From: Fusobacterium naviforme
GTDB lineage: Bacteria; Bacillota; Clostridia; Lachnospirales; Lachnospiraceae
DNA: 64,000 bases
Direction of reading: 5' to 3'
NCBI GenBank assembly: GCA_003014445.1
Contig: PYGH01000001.1
Span: forward strand, 725,483-789,482
Part shown: positions 26,883-36,773 of the stretch, in pieces
Layout: each line of letters opens with the position of its first letter
How positions within the stretch are numbered: the stretch's first letter is position 1
Program-made: the position numbers and the translations under genes
Notes under the pieces: generated by a model
The model's database searches: none
Told to the model about the DNA's origin: nothing
What the model saw: the letters and a program-made list of their open reading frames with translations, nothing else

Positions 26883-28730
26883 ATGAGAATTACGAGAGAT
26901 GATGTGAGAAACGTTGCGATTATTGCCCACGTTGATCACGGCAAGACAACCCTGGTGGATCAGCTGCTGCGGCAGAGCGGTATCTTCCGCGAGAATCAGG
27001 AGCTTGTGGACCGCGTGATGGATTCCAATGACATAGAGCGCGAGCGCGGCATTACGATACTTTCCAAAAATACAGCGGTGAATTATAGAGGGACGAAGAT
27101 CAATATCATTGATACGCCCGGACACGCAGATTTCGGCGGCGAGGTGGAGCGCGTGCTGAAGATGGTGAACGGCGTGGTGCTCGTGGTGGATGCCTTTGAG
27201 GGAACCATGCCCCAGACCCGTTTCGTGCTGAAAAAGGCACTGGAGCTCTCGCTGGATGTTGTTGTCTGTGTAAACAAGTGTGACCGTCCGGAGGCGCGTC
27301 CCGATGAGGTAATCGATGAAGTGCTGGAGCTTCTCATGGATCTCGATGCAAACGACCATCAGCTGGAGTGCCCATTTATCTTTGCCAGTGCCCGGAGCGG
27401 CTGGGCCCGGAAGGATCTTAATGACGGAAATATGGACATGACTCCGCTCTTTGAGGCGATTGTGGAGCACATCCCGGCGCCGGAGGGGGATCCGGATGCC
27501 CATACGCAGCTTCTGGTCAGCACCATCGACTACAATGAGTATGTGGGCCGCATCGGTGTCGGCAAGGTGGACAACGGTGTGATCCGCGTGAATCAGGAGT
27601 GCGCAATTGTAAATCACCATGAGCCGGACAAGCTGCGCCGCGTGAAGATTGGTAAGCTCTATGAGTATGAGGGGCTGAACCGGGTCGAGGTGAAGGAGGC
27701 CAGAGTCGGTTCCATCGTGGCAATTTCAGGCATCTCGGATCTGCACATCGGGGATACCATCACGAGCCCGGAGAACCCGGAGTCCATTCCCTTCCAGAAG
27801 ATCTCTGAGCCCACGATCTCCATGAATTTCATGGTCAATGACAGCCCGCTGGCGGGGCAGGAGGGGAGCTACGTCACCTCCAGACATATCCGTGAGCGCC
27901 TGTTCCGCGAGCTGAATACAGACGTCTCCCTCCGTGTAGAGGAGGTGAGCCCGGACTGCTTCAAGGTCAGCGGCAGGGGAGAGCTGCATCTCTCTGTGCT
28001 CATTGAGAATATGCGGCGCGAGGGATTCGAGTTTGCAGTCAGCAAGGCGGAGGTGATCTACCGCTACGATGAGCGGAACCGCAGAGAGGAGCCGATGGAG
28101 ATCGCCTATGTCGATGTCCCGGACGAGTTCTCCGGTGCGGTGATCCAGAAGCTCAGCGGAAGAAAGGGAGAGCTGGTCGGGATGACACCGATTCACGGCG
28201 GCTACACCCGCATCGAGTTCAGCATTCCCTCGCGCGGTCTCATCGGTTATCGCGGAGAGTTCATGACGGATACGAAGGGGAATGGTATCCTGAACACGGA
28301 GTTTGAGGGCTATGGTCCGTTCAAGGGGGAGATGTTCTACAGAAAGACAGGCTCCATCATCGCCTACGAGAGCGGTGAGGCTATCACCTACGGTCTCTTT
28401 CAGGCGCAGGAGAGGGGGCAGCTCTTCATCGGTGCGGGCGTAAAGGTCTATGCCGGTATGGTGATCGGTCAGAGCGGAAAATCCGAGGATGTGGAGGTGA
28501 ATGTCTGCAAGACCAAGAAGCTCACCAACACCCGCTCCTCCAGCGCGGACGAGGCGCTGAAGCTCGTCACGCCGAAGGTGATGAGCCTTGAGCAGTGCCT
28601 TGAGTTTATTGATACGGATGAGCTCCTCGAGGTGACGCCGGAGAATCTGAGAATACGGAAGAAGATTCTGGATCCGATGCTCAGAAAGCGGGCGATGTTC
28701 AAGCTGAAGCAGGGAGCCGCAAAGGCTTAA
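26883..28730 (+). CDS. typA: BipA/TypA ribosome-associated GTPase
   Basis: The 615-aa translation-factor GTPase has G1 [11 protein letters not shown]2 RERGITI, G3 [12 protein letters not shown] and G4 NKCD. Elongation-factor-like domains follow, then the BipA C-terminal domain ([22 protein letters not shown]). It binds the 70S ribosome at the EF-G site and supports ribosome assembly and stress adaptation. AGAGAGG precedes the start. A strong terminator follows 25 bases after the stop. Confidence 0.96.
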   Translation: MRITRDDVRNVAIIAHVDHGKTTLVDQLLRQSGIFRENQELVDRVMDSNDIERERGITILSKNTAVNYRGTKINIIDTPGHADFGGEVERVLKMVNGVVLVVDAFEGTMPQTRFVLKKALELSLDVVVCVNKCDRPEARPDEVIDEVLELLMDLDANDHQLECPFIFASARSGWARKDLNDGNMDMTPLFEAIVEHIPAPEGDPDAHTQLLVSTIDYNEYVGRIGVGKVDNGVIRVNQECAIVNHHEPDKLRRVKIGKLYEYEGLNRVEVKEARVGSIVAISGISDLHIGDTITSPENPESIPFQKISEPTISMNFMVNDSPLAGQEGSYVTSRHIRERLFRELNTDVSLRVEEVSPDCFKVSGRGELHLSVLIENMRREGFEFAVSKAEVIYRYDERNRREEPMEIAYVDVPDEFSGAVIQKLSGRKGELVGMTPIHGGYTRIEFSIPSRGLIGYRGEFMTDTKGNGILNTEFEGYGPFKGEMFYRKTGSIIAYESGEAITYGLFQAQERGQLFIGAGVKVYAGMVIGQSGKSEDVEVNVCKTKKLTNTRSSSADEALKLVTPKVMSLEQCLEFIDTDELLEVTPENLRIRKKILDPMLRKRAMFKLKQGAAKA

Positions 28731-28755
28731 ATATAAAGTTGTACTGATATCATTG

Positions 28756-28796
28756 GCTGTCCCGACCCGCGCGTTTTTTGCGCGGGCCGGGACAGC
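28756..28796 (+). terminator. Terminator after typA
   Basis: GCTGTCCCG-type arms (28756 onward, and to 28796) with an inner CCGCGC/GCGCGG extension enclose a T-rich loop. The strong GC stem lies directly after typA. Confidence 0.75.
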
Positions 28797-29040
28797 TGTG
28801 CTATGGGAGAGCTTTTACTGTAAAGTAGATCTGTACAGTACGTCATTTGTTATAGTTTACTAAAAAAATCAAGTTTACCCCAGAGACTATTCGTAAATAA
28901 ATGATGATAATTATAAAGGATTTATAATCGTTTCAACGTTTTTTTGACACATTTGTGCTAAATTATGCAGTGAAATGTGGCGCTGCAGCCGAATACTTCG
29001 GCAAAAGGGCTATAAGACAAAGAAAGGTGGTAGGGAATTT
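28797..29040 (+). other. AT-rich leader and promoter region of the BCCT gene
   Basis: This region is much more AT-rich than its surroundings. It holds a TTGACA at 28944-28949 and TATAAT at 28923-28928, but neither has a well-spaced partner, so I cannot place the promoter. A small hairpin (GCCGAA-TAC-TTCGGC, 28988-29002) lies in the leader. Weak core elements would fit activation by the nearby SARP-type regulator, which is inference. Confidence 0.5.
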
Positions 29041-30624
29041 ATGAGTATGAACAGCAATCCCCCAAAGAAAGGCGATTACAAGGATAATATTCGCTGGGAC
29101 GTATTTGTTCCGGGAATTATTCTCTTTGCAATTGCCGCAATCATCGGAGTCACCAACAATCAGGCGCTGACCTCAGCGTCCATGGCCTTCTTTAACTGGT
29201 CTCTGGACACGTTTGGATGGCTTTACCAGTATGTTGTGACGGGCAGCACTGTTCTTGTGCTTGTGATCTGCCTCTCCAAGGTCGGGAGCATTCGCCTCGG
29301 AGGCAAGGACGCGCAGCCGAAATACCCCTTCTGGACCTGGTTTGCGATGACTCTAACGGGTGGTGTTGCGACTGGTATCGTCACCTGGGGCGTCAATGAG
29401 CCCATCATCTACTTCGGAAACGTATGGGGAGAGCTGGATCAGGTCGGTATTGAGCCCTTCTCCGAGGAGGCCGCCCGCTTTGCAATGGGCCGCAGCTTTT
29501 ATAACTGGACTTTCATGCCGTATGCGATCTATGCACTCTGCGGTGTGCTCGTAGCGTATCTCTATTTCAATAAGAGACAGAAGCTGAACGTTACCGCGAC
29601 ACTGAAGCCGGTCTTCGGTGAGCGCATCACCAAGGGTGTGCTTGCAGCAGCAATTGATTGTCTCTCCATGCTGGCACTGGGCGTCGGTATCTGCGGTGGT
29701 CTCGCGATGTGCATTACTCTTGTCGTGACCGGTCTTCGCACCTATGGCGTTCAGGACAATCTGGTGCTCTTTATCGTCATCGGTGTGGTTCTGATCGCGC
29801 TCTTCACCTTCTCCTCCTACATTGGAATGGACAAGGGACTGAAGACGCTCGGAAGTCTGAATGCGTGGTTCTACTATGGCCTTCTCATTCTGCTTCTTGT
29901 CACCGGTCCGGTACTTTTCATTCTGAGAAACAGCACTGCAGGTCTCGCTGTGTGGCTGGATAATTTCTGGCTCTGGGGTCTTGATCCGATTGACATCGGC
30001 GGAACCGCACTCACTCGTTCCTGGACCCTCTTTGACTGGTCCTGCTGGATCGCATATGCGCCGGTTACGGGTATCTTCCTTGCAATGATGTCCCGCGGCC
30101 GCACCGTTCGCGAGTTCCTTGTTGTTAACTGGATCCTTCCCTCTGTATTCGGACTGGTGTGGTTCGGCATCTGGGGCAACAGCGCGCTGGAGATGCAGAT
30201 GAGCGGTCGTGCTGATCTTGTTGCGGCCCTGAATGCAGGCGGCGCAGTCATGGCGCTCTGGGAGTTCCTGAAGCACCTGCCCTTTGGTCTGGGACATATT
30301 GTAATTCCGGTTAATATTCTTATCATTGTTATCTCCTTCGTCACTGCAGCAGATGCGACTCTGACCAACGTCGGTTCCATGTGCGTGAAGGACGTTCCGA
30401 TCGGTTCCGAGCCGCCGAGACAGATCAAGGTTCTCTGGGGTATCGTAATCGGTACGGTTGCTATCATCATGGCTGCCTTCGGTGGCGGTGCCCAGGGTGT
30501 TGACGGTGTCAAGGCGCTGGCTACAGCCGGTGGATTCCTGGTACTCTTTGTCTTCATGCTTCAGATTGTTTCCTTCATCAAGGTCTTCTTTATTGATAAG
30601 GTTGCAGAGGAACCTGAGGAGTAA
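29041..30624 (+). CDS. BCCT family betaine/carnitine/choline-type transporter
   Basis: The 527-aa polytopic protein has about 12 membrane helices and the BCCT signatures: GVNEPIIYF in the fourth helix region and the aromatic stretch WTLFDWSCWIAYAPVTG (canonical WxxFYWxWWxxxxP). These aromatic boxes bind trimethylammonium groups. The family imports betaines by sodium or proton symport or precursor/product antiport. The start at 29041 follows AAAGGTGG; an earlier ATG (28975) lacks a site. It converges on a SARP-type regulator and lies 4 kb from an ergothionase-like lyase, so a histidine-betaine such as ergothioneine is a plausible substrate. Glycine betaine or carnitine remain alternatives. Confidence 0.9.
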   Translation: MSMNSNPPKKGDYKDNIRWDVFVPGIILFAIAAIIGVTNNQALTSASMAFFNWSLDTFGWLYQYVVTGSTVLVLVICLSKVGSIRLGGKDAQPKYPFWTWFAMTLTGGVATGIVTWGVNEPIIYFGNVWGELDQVGIEPFSEEAARFAMGRSFYNWTFMPYAIYALCGVLVAYLYFNKRQKLNVTATLKPVFGERITKGVLAAAIDCLSMLALGVGICGGLAMCITLVVTGLRTYGVQDNLVLFIVIGVVLIALFTFSSYIGMDKGLKTLGSLNAWFYYGLLILLLVTGPVLFILRNSTAGLAVWLDNFWLWGLDPIDIGGTALTRSWTLFDWSCWIAYAPVTGIFLAMMSRGRTVREFLVVNWILPSVFGLVWFGIWGNSALEMQMSGRADLVAALNAGGAVMALWEFLKHLPFGLGHIVIPVNILIIVISFVTAADATLTNVGSMCVKDVPIGSEPPRQIKVLWGIVIGTVAIIMAAFGGGAQGVDGVKALATAGGFLVLFVFMLQIVSFIKVFFIDKVAEEPEE

Positions 30625-30696
30625 GCAGCATTTGTTAGTCACTTGTGATTCCGGAAGCGCGTAATACTCCGGTGAATTAAAAAGTACAGAATAAAA

Positions 30697-30739
30697 GGAG
30701 CGATCTATACATCTGAATGATGTGTAGATCGCTCCTTTT
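30697..30739. terminator. Terminator between the BCCT and regulator genes
   Basis: A 17-bp stem (30697-30713 with 30719-30735, one G-T pair) with a 5-base loop is followed by TTTT on the plus strand and A-rich on the other, serving both convergent genes. Confidence 0.88.
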
Positions 30740-30742
30740 CCG

Positions 30743-33700
30743 TCAGGAAGGCAGGTCATTTGTGAGCTGTTTCAGCGCATTTTCTATTTCTGAAGTTTCC
30801 GGGATGGGCTGCATCTGCTTCAGATAAGAGAGGCAGAGACGGCAGTGTTCTGCAGGGTCTGCGGGCCAGAGTGCATGGAGCTCCTCCGGGGCCTCCTGAC
30901 TCAGCGCCGGCAGCATGCGTATGCGCCAGGAGAGGAAGAGAGCAATGCCCTTCCACCAGGGAGAGCCCATGCGATCGCTGATTTTATGAGCCTCTCGTAG
31001 TTTGGATGCGGCCTCGTGATAGTTTCCTGCCTCGGCAGCAAAAAATGCCAGATAGCTCAGCGCGATGGGATAGCCGCTGTACTCGTGTGAGGAGGTATAG
31101 ATGCGTCGCGCATGCTCAAATTGCAGCCGCGCGCGCGTCCTGTCACCCGACTGAAAGGCAGCCACACCACAGTTGGTGAAAAAGACCGCTGTTCCCGGGT
31201 AGTAGCCGAGACTCCGGTTGTGGCGTATGGCTCTGTCGTAGTAATCAAAGGCAGCTTTATAATTGCCCTCAAGGCGATAGCTCTCGGCGATGTAGTTATA
31301 GGCTCCCGCAATATGGATTTCATACTGCATATGTCCGTCGCTATCCAGAGCCTGGAAGAGCTGTACGGATTCATCCAGAAGTTCCCTTGCCTCGCGATAC
31401 CTTGCATACATCAGTTTCAGAAGACCGGACAGGCGCAGGTAAACACCATACTCCACGCTGAGCCTTCGCCCCGTGAGGAGAGCCTGTTCCGCCTCAAGAT
31501 GTGTTTTCATCACCCTGCGATCGTAGATCTGTATACCATAATAGATGTACTGCAGGTGCGCACGCACGAGCATGTCTGTGTCTTGGAGAGCGGTAGCGCG
31601 CTCGATGAGCTGCTCGATGGTGGGGAGTCCCTCCCTGTAATTTCCACCGTAAATACAGCAGCGGCTCTTGGAGTGAAGCAGGATCAGCTCAGAACTGTCG
31701 AGTATGCTGTTCTGGGCTGTGTTGAGCCGCAGCGCGGCGAGTTCCTTCTCCAATGTGTGAATGTAGTCGGACAGTGACAGTGAATCTGTATGCAACGGAT
31801 CCTCTGTCCGCGGATTCTCATCGTCGGAAAGTTCCCGCAGCGTGGGAAGGAGAGCGTAGGTAAGTCCGGTGTAGGCATTCAGTGCCAGCACACGATAGCG
31901 GAAGACATTGATTTTATCGCCACCCTCGGAGAGGTGGTAGATCAGTCTGTCATAGACAGGAGTTCTCTGTGCAGAGAGCTGCAGCTCCATCTGCTGAGCG
32001 ACACGCAGATGGAGGATACGTCGCGCGGACTCGGACTGCTGCTGCACAAGTATAGACTTGATTTTTTCATGAGCGAGAGCATAACTCAGCTCACCATTTT
32101 TCAAGGATTCCTGAAGCAGCATGCGCTGACAAAGCTGGTGGCAGGTGTAGGTGAGCTCCAGCGTGCCCATGGTAAGTATGGCAGTGAGCGTATCGAGCTT
32201 CGCCCAGTCAGTAAAGACTGAGATAAGATCCAGCACCTTGCGTTCATCCGATGAAAGATTTGCGAGGCGGTAGTCCATCAGCTTTTCCAGGTCGTCCGGA
32301 ACCTTGTCCGGCTCAGCACCTTCCAGATAGGAATTCACGAGCTGCACGAGCAGCAGCGCATTGCCCTCTGTGGCACGGTAGATATCGTTCAGCTGTCTGT
32401 CTGCGCTATAATCACTGAGGCTTGCCCGTATGAAGCGCTCTGTCTCACTCCGGTTAAAATTTTTTAGGAGAAGCCGCTCCATCAGCTTGTCCTGCTCCAC
32501 AGTGCGTATCAGCCTGGAGATGTGCTCCGGTACGATGGTGCGAGCTGTGCAGAGCACGGTTAGCTGGGGGGCACGCAGTCTGCGCAGCAGCAGTCCGAGC
32601 AGACTGGCGCTTCCTGTATCCATCCAGTGAATGTCCTCGAATACAAGAAGGAGGGGATTGTGCTGTGATATCACGGCAAGCAGGAGTATGACACTTTCCA
32701 GTGAAGCCTGATAGTTCGGGTGAAGCGCGTAGTGTCCGGCGGGCTCTATATCTGCGTGCGAATCCACAGAGAGGCAGGGAAAGAGACTGGAGGCTGCACG
32801 AAGCACAGACTGCGATACGGATATTTTTCCGCTCTCCAGTTCTGCCATAAGTGAGAGCATGATAGAATTCCAGGGAGCAAATGCTGTCTCCTGCTCAGAG
32901 GGATAGCAGTAGCTCTTCAGGACCAGGCGGTCAGAGAAGTCAAAGTGTGTGAGCAGATGATTCAGCAGACAGCTCTTTCCGACACCGGCTTCACCTTCAA
33001 TGAGGGCTGAGGAGATACCACCAAGACTCTCGGGTGTGCGGCAGAGGGCAAGCAGTTTTTTCAGCGCGCTTTCCTTTCCGATCAGAAGCGTTTCATTTGC
33101 GCGATCTTCCCGTCCTGTCGAAGAGGAATTCCATTGGTCTACGATGCCGTAGTACAGCTGGGAACTGCTCTTTAAGGGGGATATGCCAAACTCCTCGGAG
33201 AGGAGCTGTGACAGTCTGTGGTAGAGCTCGATTGCCTTTCGATACTGCCTTTCTGCGGCGTAGACCCGCATGAGTGTGACAGTTGCATCCTCATCCAGGG
33301 GATCAATTTCCAGATGCTTCAGTCCATACTGCTCTGCAAGGGAGAGATCTCCATTTTGCAGGGCGTCTTTCTGGGCGGCGAGGAGGCGCTTCAGGTATTG
33401 AATCTGAAAAAGGTTTCGCTGTTCAGTGAGCCAGTCCTCAAAATACCCTGCCTGGTGGAGGGCGAAGCCCTTTAAAAACTCTCCGCGGTACAGAGAGAGT
33501 GCACCACCGTTCATGAATTCATTTACGTCAGAACGAAGCGGGAGCGCCGGATCCAGGGTGAGCAGAGTGCGCTGCCCGGAGAGAAAAATATCCATGCCCA
33601 GAGTTTTACGGAGCGTGTAGATTGCATGTCGAAGATTTCTCTGAGCGGTATTGGTATCGGAGTCCGCCCATAGCAGTCCTATCATCTCACTTCGGGCGAC

Positions 33701-33820
33701 CTTTTGCTTCATGATAAGATAATAGAGCAGAGCCTCCGCCTTGCGATAAGGCAGAATGACAGCCTTGCCATCCAGTTCAATCGAAGGAATTCCGAGTATG
33801 TTGACAGATAAAATACCCAT
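30743..33820 (-). CDS. SARP/BTAD-type transcriptional activator with AAA ATPase and TPR domains
   Basis: The 1025-aa regulator starts MGILSVNILGIPSIELDG, the usual opening of a SARP OmpR-like DNA-binding domain. A bacterial transcriptional activation domain follows (about 100-250; DPLDEDATVTLMRVYAAE). Next is an ATPase with Walker A EGEAGVGKS (about 275-282) and Walker B LLLVFEDIHWMD, then a long TPR-like C-terminal region to ~1000. Such proteins sense a ligand through the ATPase/TPR part and activate nearby genes. The start at 33820 follows GAGGAGG. It lies between the BCCT transporter and the MIO-less lyase, so it is their likely regulator (inference). Confidence 0.85.
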   Translation of the reverse strand: MGILSVNILGIPSIELDGKAVILPYRKAEALLYYLIMKQKVARSEMIGLLWADSDTNTAQRNLRHAIYTLRKTLGMDIFLSGQRTLLTLDPALPLRSDVNEFMNGGALSLYRGEFLKGFALHQAGYFEDWLTEQRNLFQIQYLKRLLAAQKDALQNGDLSLAEQYGLKHLEIDPLDEDATVTLMRVYAAERQYRKAIELYHRLSQLLSEEFGISPLKSSSQLYYGIVDQWNSSSTGREDRANETLLIGKESALKKLLALCRTPESLGGISSALIEGEAGVGKSCLLNHLLTHFDFSDRLVLKSYCYPSEQETAFAPWNSIMLSLMAELESGKISVSQSVLRAASSLFPCLSVDSHADIEPAGHYALHPNYQASLESVILLLAVISQHNPLLLVFEDIHWMDTGSASLLGLLLRRLRAPQLTVLCTARTIVPEHISRLIRTVEQDKLMERLLLKNFNRSETERFIRASLSDYSADRQLNDIYRATEGNALLLVQLVNSYLEGAEPDKVPDDLEKLMDYRLANLSSDERKVLDLISVFTDWAKLDTLTAILTMGTLELTYTCHQLCQRMLLQESLKNGELSYALAHEKIKSILVQQQSESARRILHLRVAQQMELQLSAQRTPVYDRLIYHLSEGGDKINVFRYRVLALNAYTGLTYALLPTLRELSDDENPRTEDPLHTDSLSLSDYIHTLEKELAALRLNTAQNSILDSSELILLHSKSRCCIYGGNYREGLPTIEQLIERATALQDTDMLVRAHLQYIYYGIQIYDRRVMKTHLEAEQALLTGRRLSVEYGVYLRLSGLLKLMYARYREARELLDESVQLFQALDSDGHMQYEIHIAGAYNYIAESYRLEGNYKAAFDYYDRAIRHNRSLGYYPGTAVFFTNCGVAAFQSGDRTRARLQFEHARRIYTSSHEYSGYPIALSYLAFFAAEAGNYHEAASKLREAHKISDRMGSPWWKGIALFLSWRIRMLPALSQEAPEELHALWPADPAEHCRLCLSYLKQMQPIPETSEIENALKQLTNDLPS

Positions 33821-33887
33821 GATGCACCTCCTCTCGCTGACTGGTCTGATTTCACGCTGCCAAAACAATATAAGGTTTTGGTTATTT

Positions 33888-33916
33888 ATCATATAATAAT
33901 AAGCAAAAAAAAACAA
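33888..33916 (-). promoter_or_regulatory. Promoter of the SARP-type regulator
   Basis: On the minus strand TTGTTT (33911-33916) and TATGAT (33888-33893) are separated by 17 bases. The region is strongly AT-rich. Confidence 0.5.
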
Positions 33917-33970
33917 GGCGCGCGTCTCCGGGACAGAACAGGTCTATTCGGAACAGAATTAAGCAAATAA

Positions 33971-34014
33971 GCAAATCAAATCGGGCAGACCGAAGTCTGC
34001 CCGATTTGATTTGC
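33971..34014 (-). terminator. Terminator after the lyase gene
   Basis: A perfect 20-bp stem (33971-33990 with 33995-34014) closes a CGAA tetraloop 49 bases past the lyase stop on the minus strand. Confidence 0.8.
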
Positions 34015-34062
34015 AAGAATCTGAAAATAAATCAGCTTTTTGTTTTTCGGATGCAGTGTAAC

Positions 34063-35577
34063 TCAGTTCTCCGCGTCCCGGATGGCCTTCATGAGGCGCC
34101 CCTCAAGGATGAAGCGGTAAGCGGTCTCGATGTCGTAGCTTAAGTTTCTGTCCTCGCTCAGGAAGCTGATCTCTCTGCGGAATGCGTGGTAGACAGCTTC
34201 TGTCACCTTGCCGAGCTGCGGTTTGCTGCGAAGATCGATCGCCTGTGCGGCGTGAATCAGCTCGATGCCAAGCATGTAGCGGAGGTTATGGACAATTTTC
34301 AGCGCCTTGGAGCAGGCGAGAGGAAGGTTGCTTGCGTGATCCTCGATGGAGCCGGCGACTGCGATGAAGTCCATGGAGCTCGGATTTGCGAGCATGCGGT
34401 TCTCGGAGTCGAGGTAAGTGTAGACCTTCTGGATTGTGCCGTAGGCGATGGTCTTTACATCTGCCGGAGTCAGGAAGCGGGACAGCCCAGTAAATGCTGG
34501 GTCCGCGAGATGAATTGTGCGGTAGCAGATGCACTTTGAGACATGGTTCAGGGCATTGGCGAGCATCTCGACACCGAGAGCCAGCGTCGTGGTCTCAAAG
34601 TTCTGGCTGACGGAGGTATCGCCCTCGTCAATCAGGATGCAGGGGTTGTCATCCGTTGCATTCATCTGGATCTGCATGTATTTCTCAATAAATTCCATGG
34701 CATCCAGCACAGTCCCGTGCACACCGCTTGCGCAGCGGAAGCTCAGCGGATCCTGAAGCGCGCGCTTCGGGTCGGGCTGCTCAAGATAGCTGCCCGCGAG
34801 GAAGCTGCGGCACTGCTCTGCAACACGGATCTGTCCTGCCAGCCCTCTCAGCTCATTGACCTTTGCGCCGAGCGGCTGGAGACCGCCGTTCAGGCCCTCA
34901 AGACTCAGACAGAAGACAGCGTTTGCCATCTCTACGAGCTCCCTGCACTGATAGTAGAGGACAGCGGTCATCGCCTCGCCCTGTGCGTTGGAGGAGACGA
35001 TGGAGAGACCGTCCTTCGGGCCGAGCACAGCCGGCTTCATGTCCTCAGCGGCGAGTGCCTGTGCTGCGGGCATGTAGCGTCCCTTGTACTCCACCTCGCC
35101 CTGGCCAATCATGCTCTGGCCGATGAGGGAGAGCGTTGTGATATCGCCTTCGCCGATGGAGCCGCGCTGTGGAATGCGCGGATGGATGCCGCGGTTCAGA
35201 AATTCCATATAGAGCTTCAGGATCTCCGAAGAGATGCCGGTACTCCCGCAGAGCGCCGCATTCAGACGGATGCAGAGCGTCGCGCGAACCTCTTCCACTG
35301 AAGCGTAGGGGGCAATCCCCAGAGAGTGACTGTTGATCAGGTTGCGGTTGTAGGTCTCAAAGAAGTCCTGATCGAACTCCTTGTCCTTGTTCCAGCCGAC
35401 GCCGCGGTTCAGACCGTAGACGGGCTTTCCCTCGCCTGCCATCTGGAAGAGAACCTCTCTCGCGCGATCCACGAGCTCCAGCGCCTCCGGTGCGATTGCG
35501 ACCTCCCGGCCCTCATAGGCGACCTGACGGAGGCCTTCCAGAGTCAGATTGTGACCATTCAGTACAAGTGCTTCCAT
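34063..35577 (-). CDS. MIO-less histidine ammonia-lyase homologue, probable ergothionase-type lyase
   Basis: The 504-aa protein aligns along its length with the histidine/phenylalanine ammonia-lyase fold (VYGLNRGVG near Tyr54; NATDDNPCILIDEG; SVSQNFETTTLALG). The region that should read GSVGASGDLAP reads GSIGEGDITT (residues 139-148). The Ala-Ser-Gly that cyclises into the MIO electrophile is therefore absent and one residue is deleted. An ordinary ammonia-lyase reaction is unlikely. Ergothionase, which eliminates trimethylamine from ergothioneine to give thiourocanate, is a known member of this fold that works without MIO; a quaternary amine leaves without needing the electrophile. The nearby BCCT betaine transporter fits. 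It follows the Mo-cofactor operon on the same strand, with a 140-base AT-rich gap and a GAGGTG site. The exact substrate is inference. Confidence 0.8.
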   Translation of the reverse strand: MEALVLNGHNLTLEGLRQVAYEGREVAIAPEALELVDRAREVLFQMAGEGKPVYGLNRGVGWNKDKEFDQDFFETYNRNLINSHSLGIAPYASVEEVRATLCIRLNAALCGSTGISSEILKLYMEFLNRGIHPRIPQRGSIGEGDITTLSLIGQSMIGQGEVEYKGRYMPAAQALAAEDMKPAVLGPKDGLSIVSSNAQGEAMTAVLYYQCRELVEMANAVFCLSLEGLNGGLQPLGAKVNELRGLAGQIRVAEQCRSFLAGSYLEQPDPKRALQDPLSFRCASGVHGTVLDAMEFIEKYMQIQMNATDDNPCILIDEGDTSVSQNFETTTLALGVEMLANALNHVSKCICYRTIHLADPAFTGLSRFLTPADVKTIAYGTIQKVYTYLDSENRMLANPSSMDFIAVAGSIEDHASNLPLACSKALKIVHNLRYMLGIELIHAAQAIDLRSKPQLGKVTEAVYHAFRREISFLSEDRNLSYDIETAYRFILEGRLMKAIRDAEN

Positions 35578-35717
35578 ATTTCACCTCACAGTTTAAGAAT
35601 GCCAACAATATTTAACTATACTTTAACGAAAAAGAGTTTAATTTTAGTTGAAAACGCTGCGCTTCACATGAAAAACACTCAGAATGCGGGAAATGCTGTC
35701 CGTTTCGCTGTCTGATC

Positions 35718-36773
35718 TCAGATATCGGCTCTGAGGAGCTGCAGTGCATCCGGCGGCAGCTCGACGTAGAGCGGTCCGCTCAGTGCGGGAAGCTCCTTCG
35801 TGCAGCGCAGCCGGAGCAGCTGCTCCGGGGCACTGCCCCCGGGCGTGGAGAGCAGGAGCTCTGTCGCCTCGCCGTCGGAGAAGGGAGGCGTGAGGGGGGT
35901 GCAGGGAATGCGGTTTACACCGGGGGCGGTGCAGAGCCGGAGGGCTCCTGCGCGGATGCCGACATAGCAGATATCGGGCGGGCAGGAATGGGGCAAGGTG
36001 AGAACGGCGCCCCAGAGGGCACTCTCCGCGCGCTGTCCGGGAAGCAGATGCACCGGACTCAGATTTTCACAGCCGGAGAGACGGCAGGCGGAGAGTGTCT
36101 CCGGAGCAGAGAAGAGCTCTGCTGTCGTCTGCATGGGCTGTGCATGTCCCTTGTGCAGGACACACACGTGTGAACACTGCCGCCGTATCTCCTGCTGGCT
36201 GTGGGACACAAGGAGTATGGGGCCGGAGAAGTCCCGGAGCTGTTGAAAGAGTGTGAGCTCCACCTGCTGTTTTAAATAGCTGTCCAGCGCGGAGAAGGGT
36301 TCATCCAGTAAAAGTGCCTCGGGGCGGCTCGCGAGGATGCGCGCAAGTGCGGTGCGCTGCTGCTGTCCGCCGGAGAGCTGCGCCGGGCGAAGCTCTGAAA
36401 GCTCCTCCAGCTGGAACAGCTTAAGGAGGCGCAGCGTCTCCGCCTGCTTTTCACGGTGATTTAAGTGGTGCAGACCGGCGGCGATATTTTCTCTGACGGT
36501 CATATGGGGAAAGAGCGCATACTGCTGAAACAGATAGCCGACTGCGCGCCTCTGCGGAGGGAGGTTGATGCCTCGTGCGGAGTCAAAGAGCGTTCGCCCG
36601 TTCAGCGTGATACGCCCGCGATCCGGTGTGATGAGTCCGGCGATGCACTTTAAGCTCAGGCTCTTGCCGCAGCCGGAGGCTCCGAGTATACCGGTGACGC
36701 CCTCTGCTGCAGTGAAGGAGAGTTGCAGTTCAAAGCTGCCGAACTTTTTTTCGATATCAACGGAGAGCGTCAT
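35718..36773 (-). CDS. modC: ModC-like molybdate ABC transporter ATPase
   Basis: The 351-aa ATPase has Walker A GASGCGKS (31-38), Q-loop LFQQYALFPHMTV, signature LSGGQQQR and Walker B ALLLDEPFSALD. A C-terminal TOBE-like regulatory domain of about 120 residues follows. ModC powers molybdate (or tungstate) uptake. Its start overlaps the end of modB by 17 bases, with AGGAGG upstream. It is the last gene of the mocA-moaA-modB-modC operon. No ModA substrate-binding gene is present in the window, so it must be elsewhere. Confidence 0.88.
   Translation of the reverse strand: MTLSVDIEKKFGSFELQLSFTAAEGVTGILGASGCGKSLSLKCIAGLITPDRGRITLNGRTLFDSARGINLPPQRRAVGYLFQQYALFPHMTVRENIAAGLHHLNHREKQAETLRLLKLFQLEELSELRPAQLSGGQQQRTALARILASRPEALLLDEPFSALDSYLKQQVELTLFQQLRDFSGPILLVSHSQQEIRRQCSHVCVLHKGHAQPMQTTAELFSAPETLSACRLSGCENLSPVHLLPGQRAESALWGAVLTLPHSCPPDICYVGIRAGALRLCTAPGVNRIPCTPLTPPFSDGEATELLLSTPGGSAPEQLLRLRCTKELPALSGPLYVELPPDALQLLRADI

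Noticed and set aside
28797..29040. Riboswitch in the BCCT leader
   Set aside because: Only a small 6-bp hairpin is visible; no known aptamer core was recognised.
29353..30759. 468-codon minus-strand frame opposite the BCCT gene
   Set aside because: The plus-strand frame has clear BCCT motifs; the minus frame crosses the shared terminator and shows no domain.
34063..35577. Plain histidine ammonia-lyase (hutH)
   Set aside because: The MIO-forming Ala-Ser-Gly is missing, so the simple label is not supported despite overall similarity.
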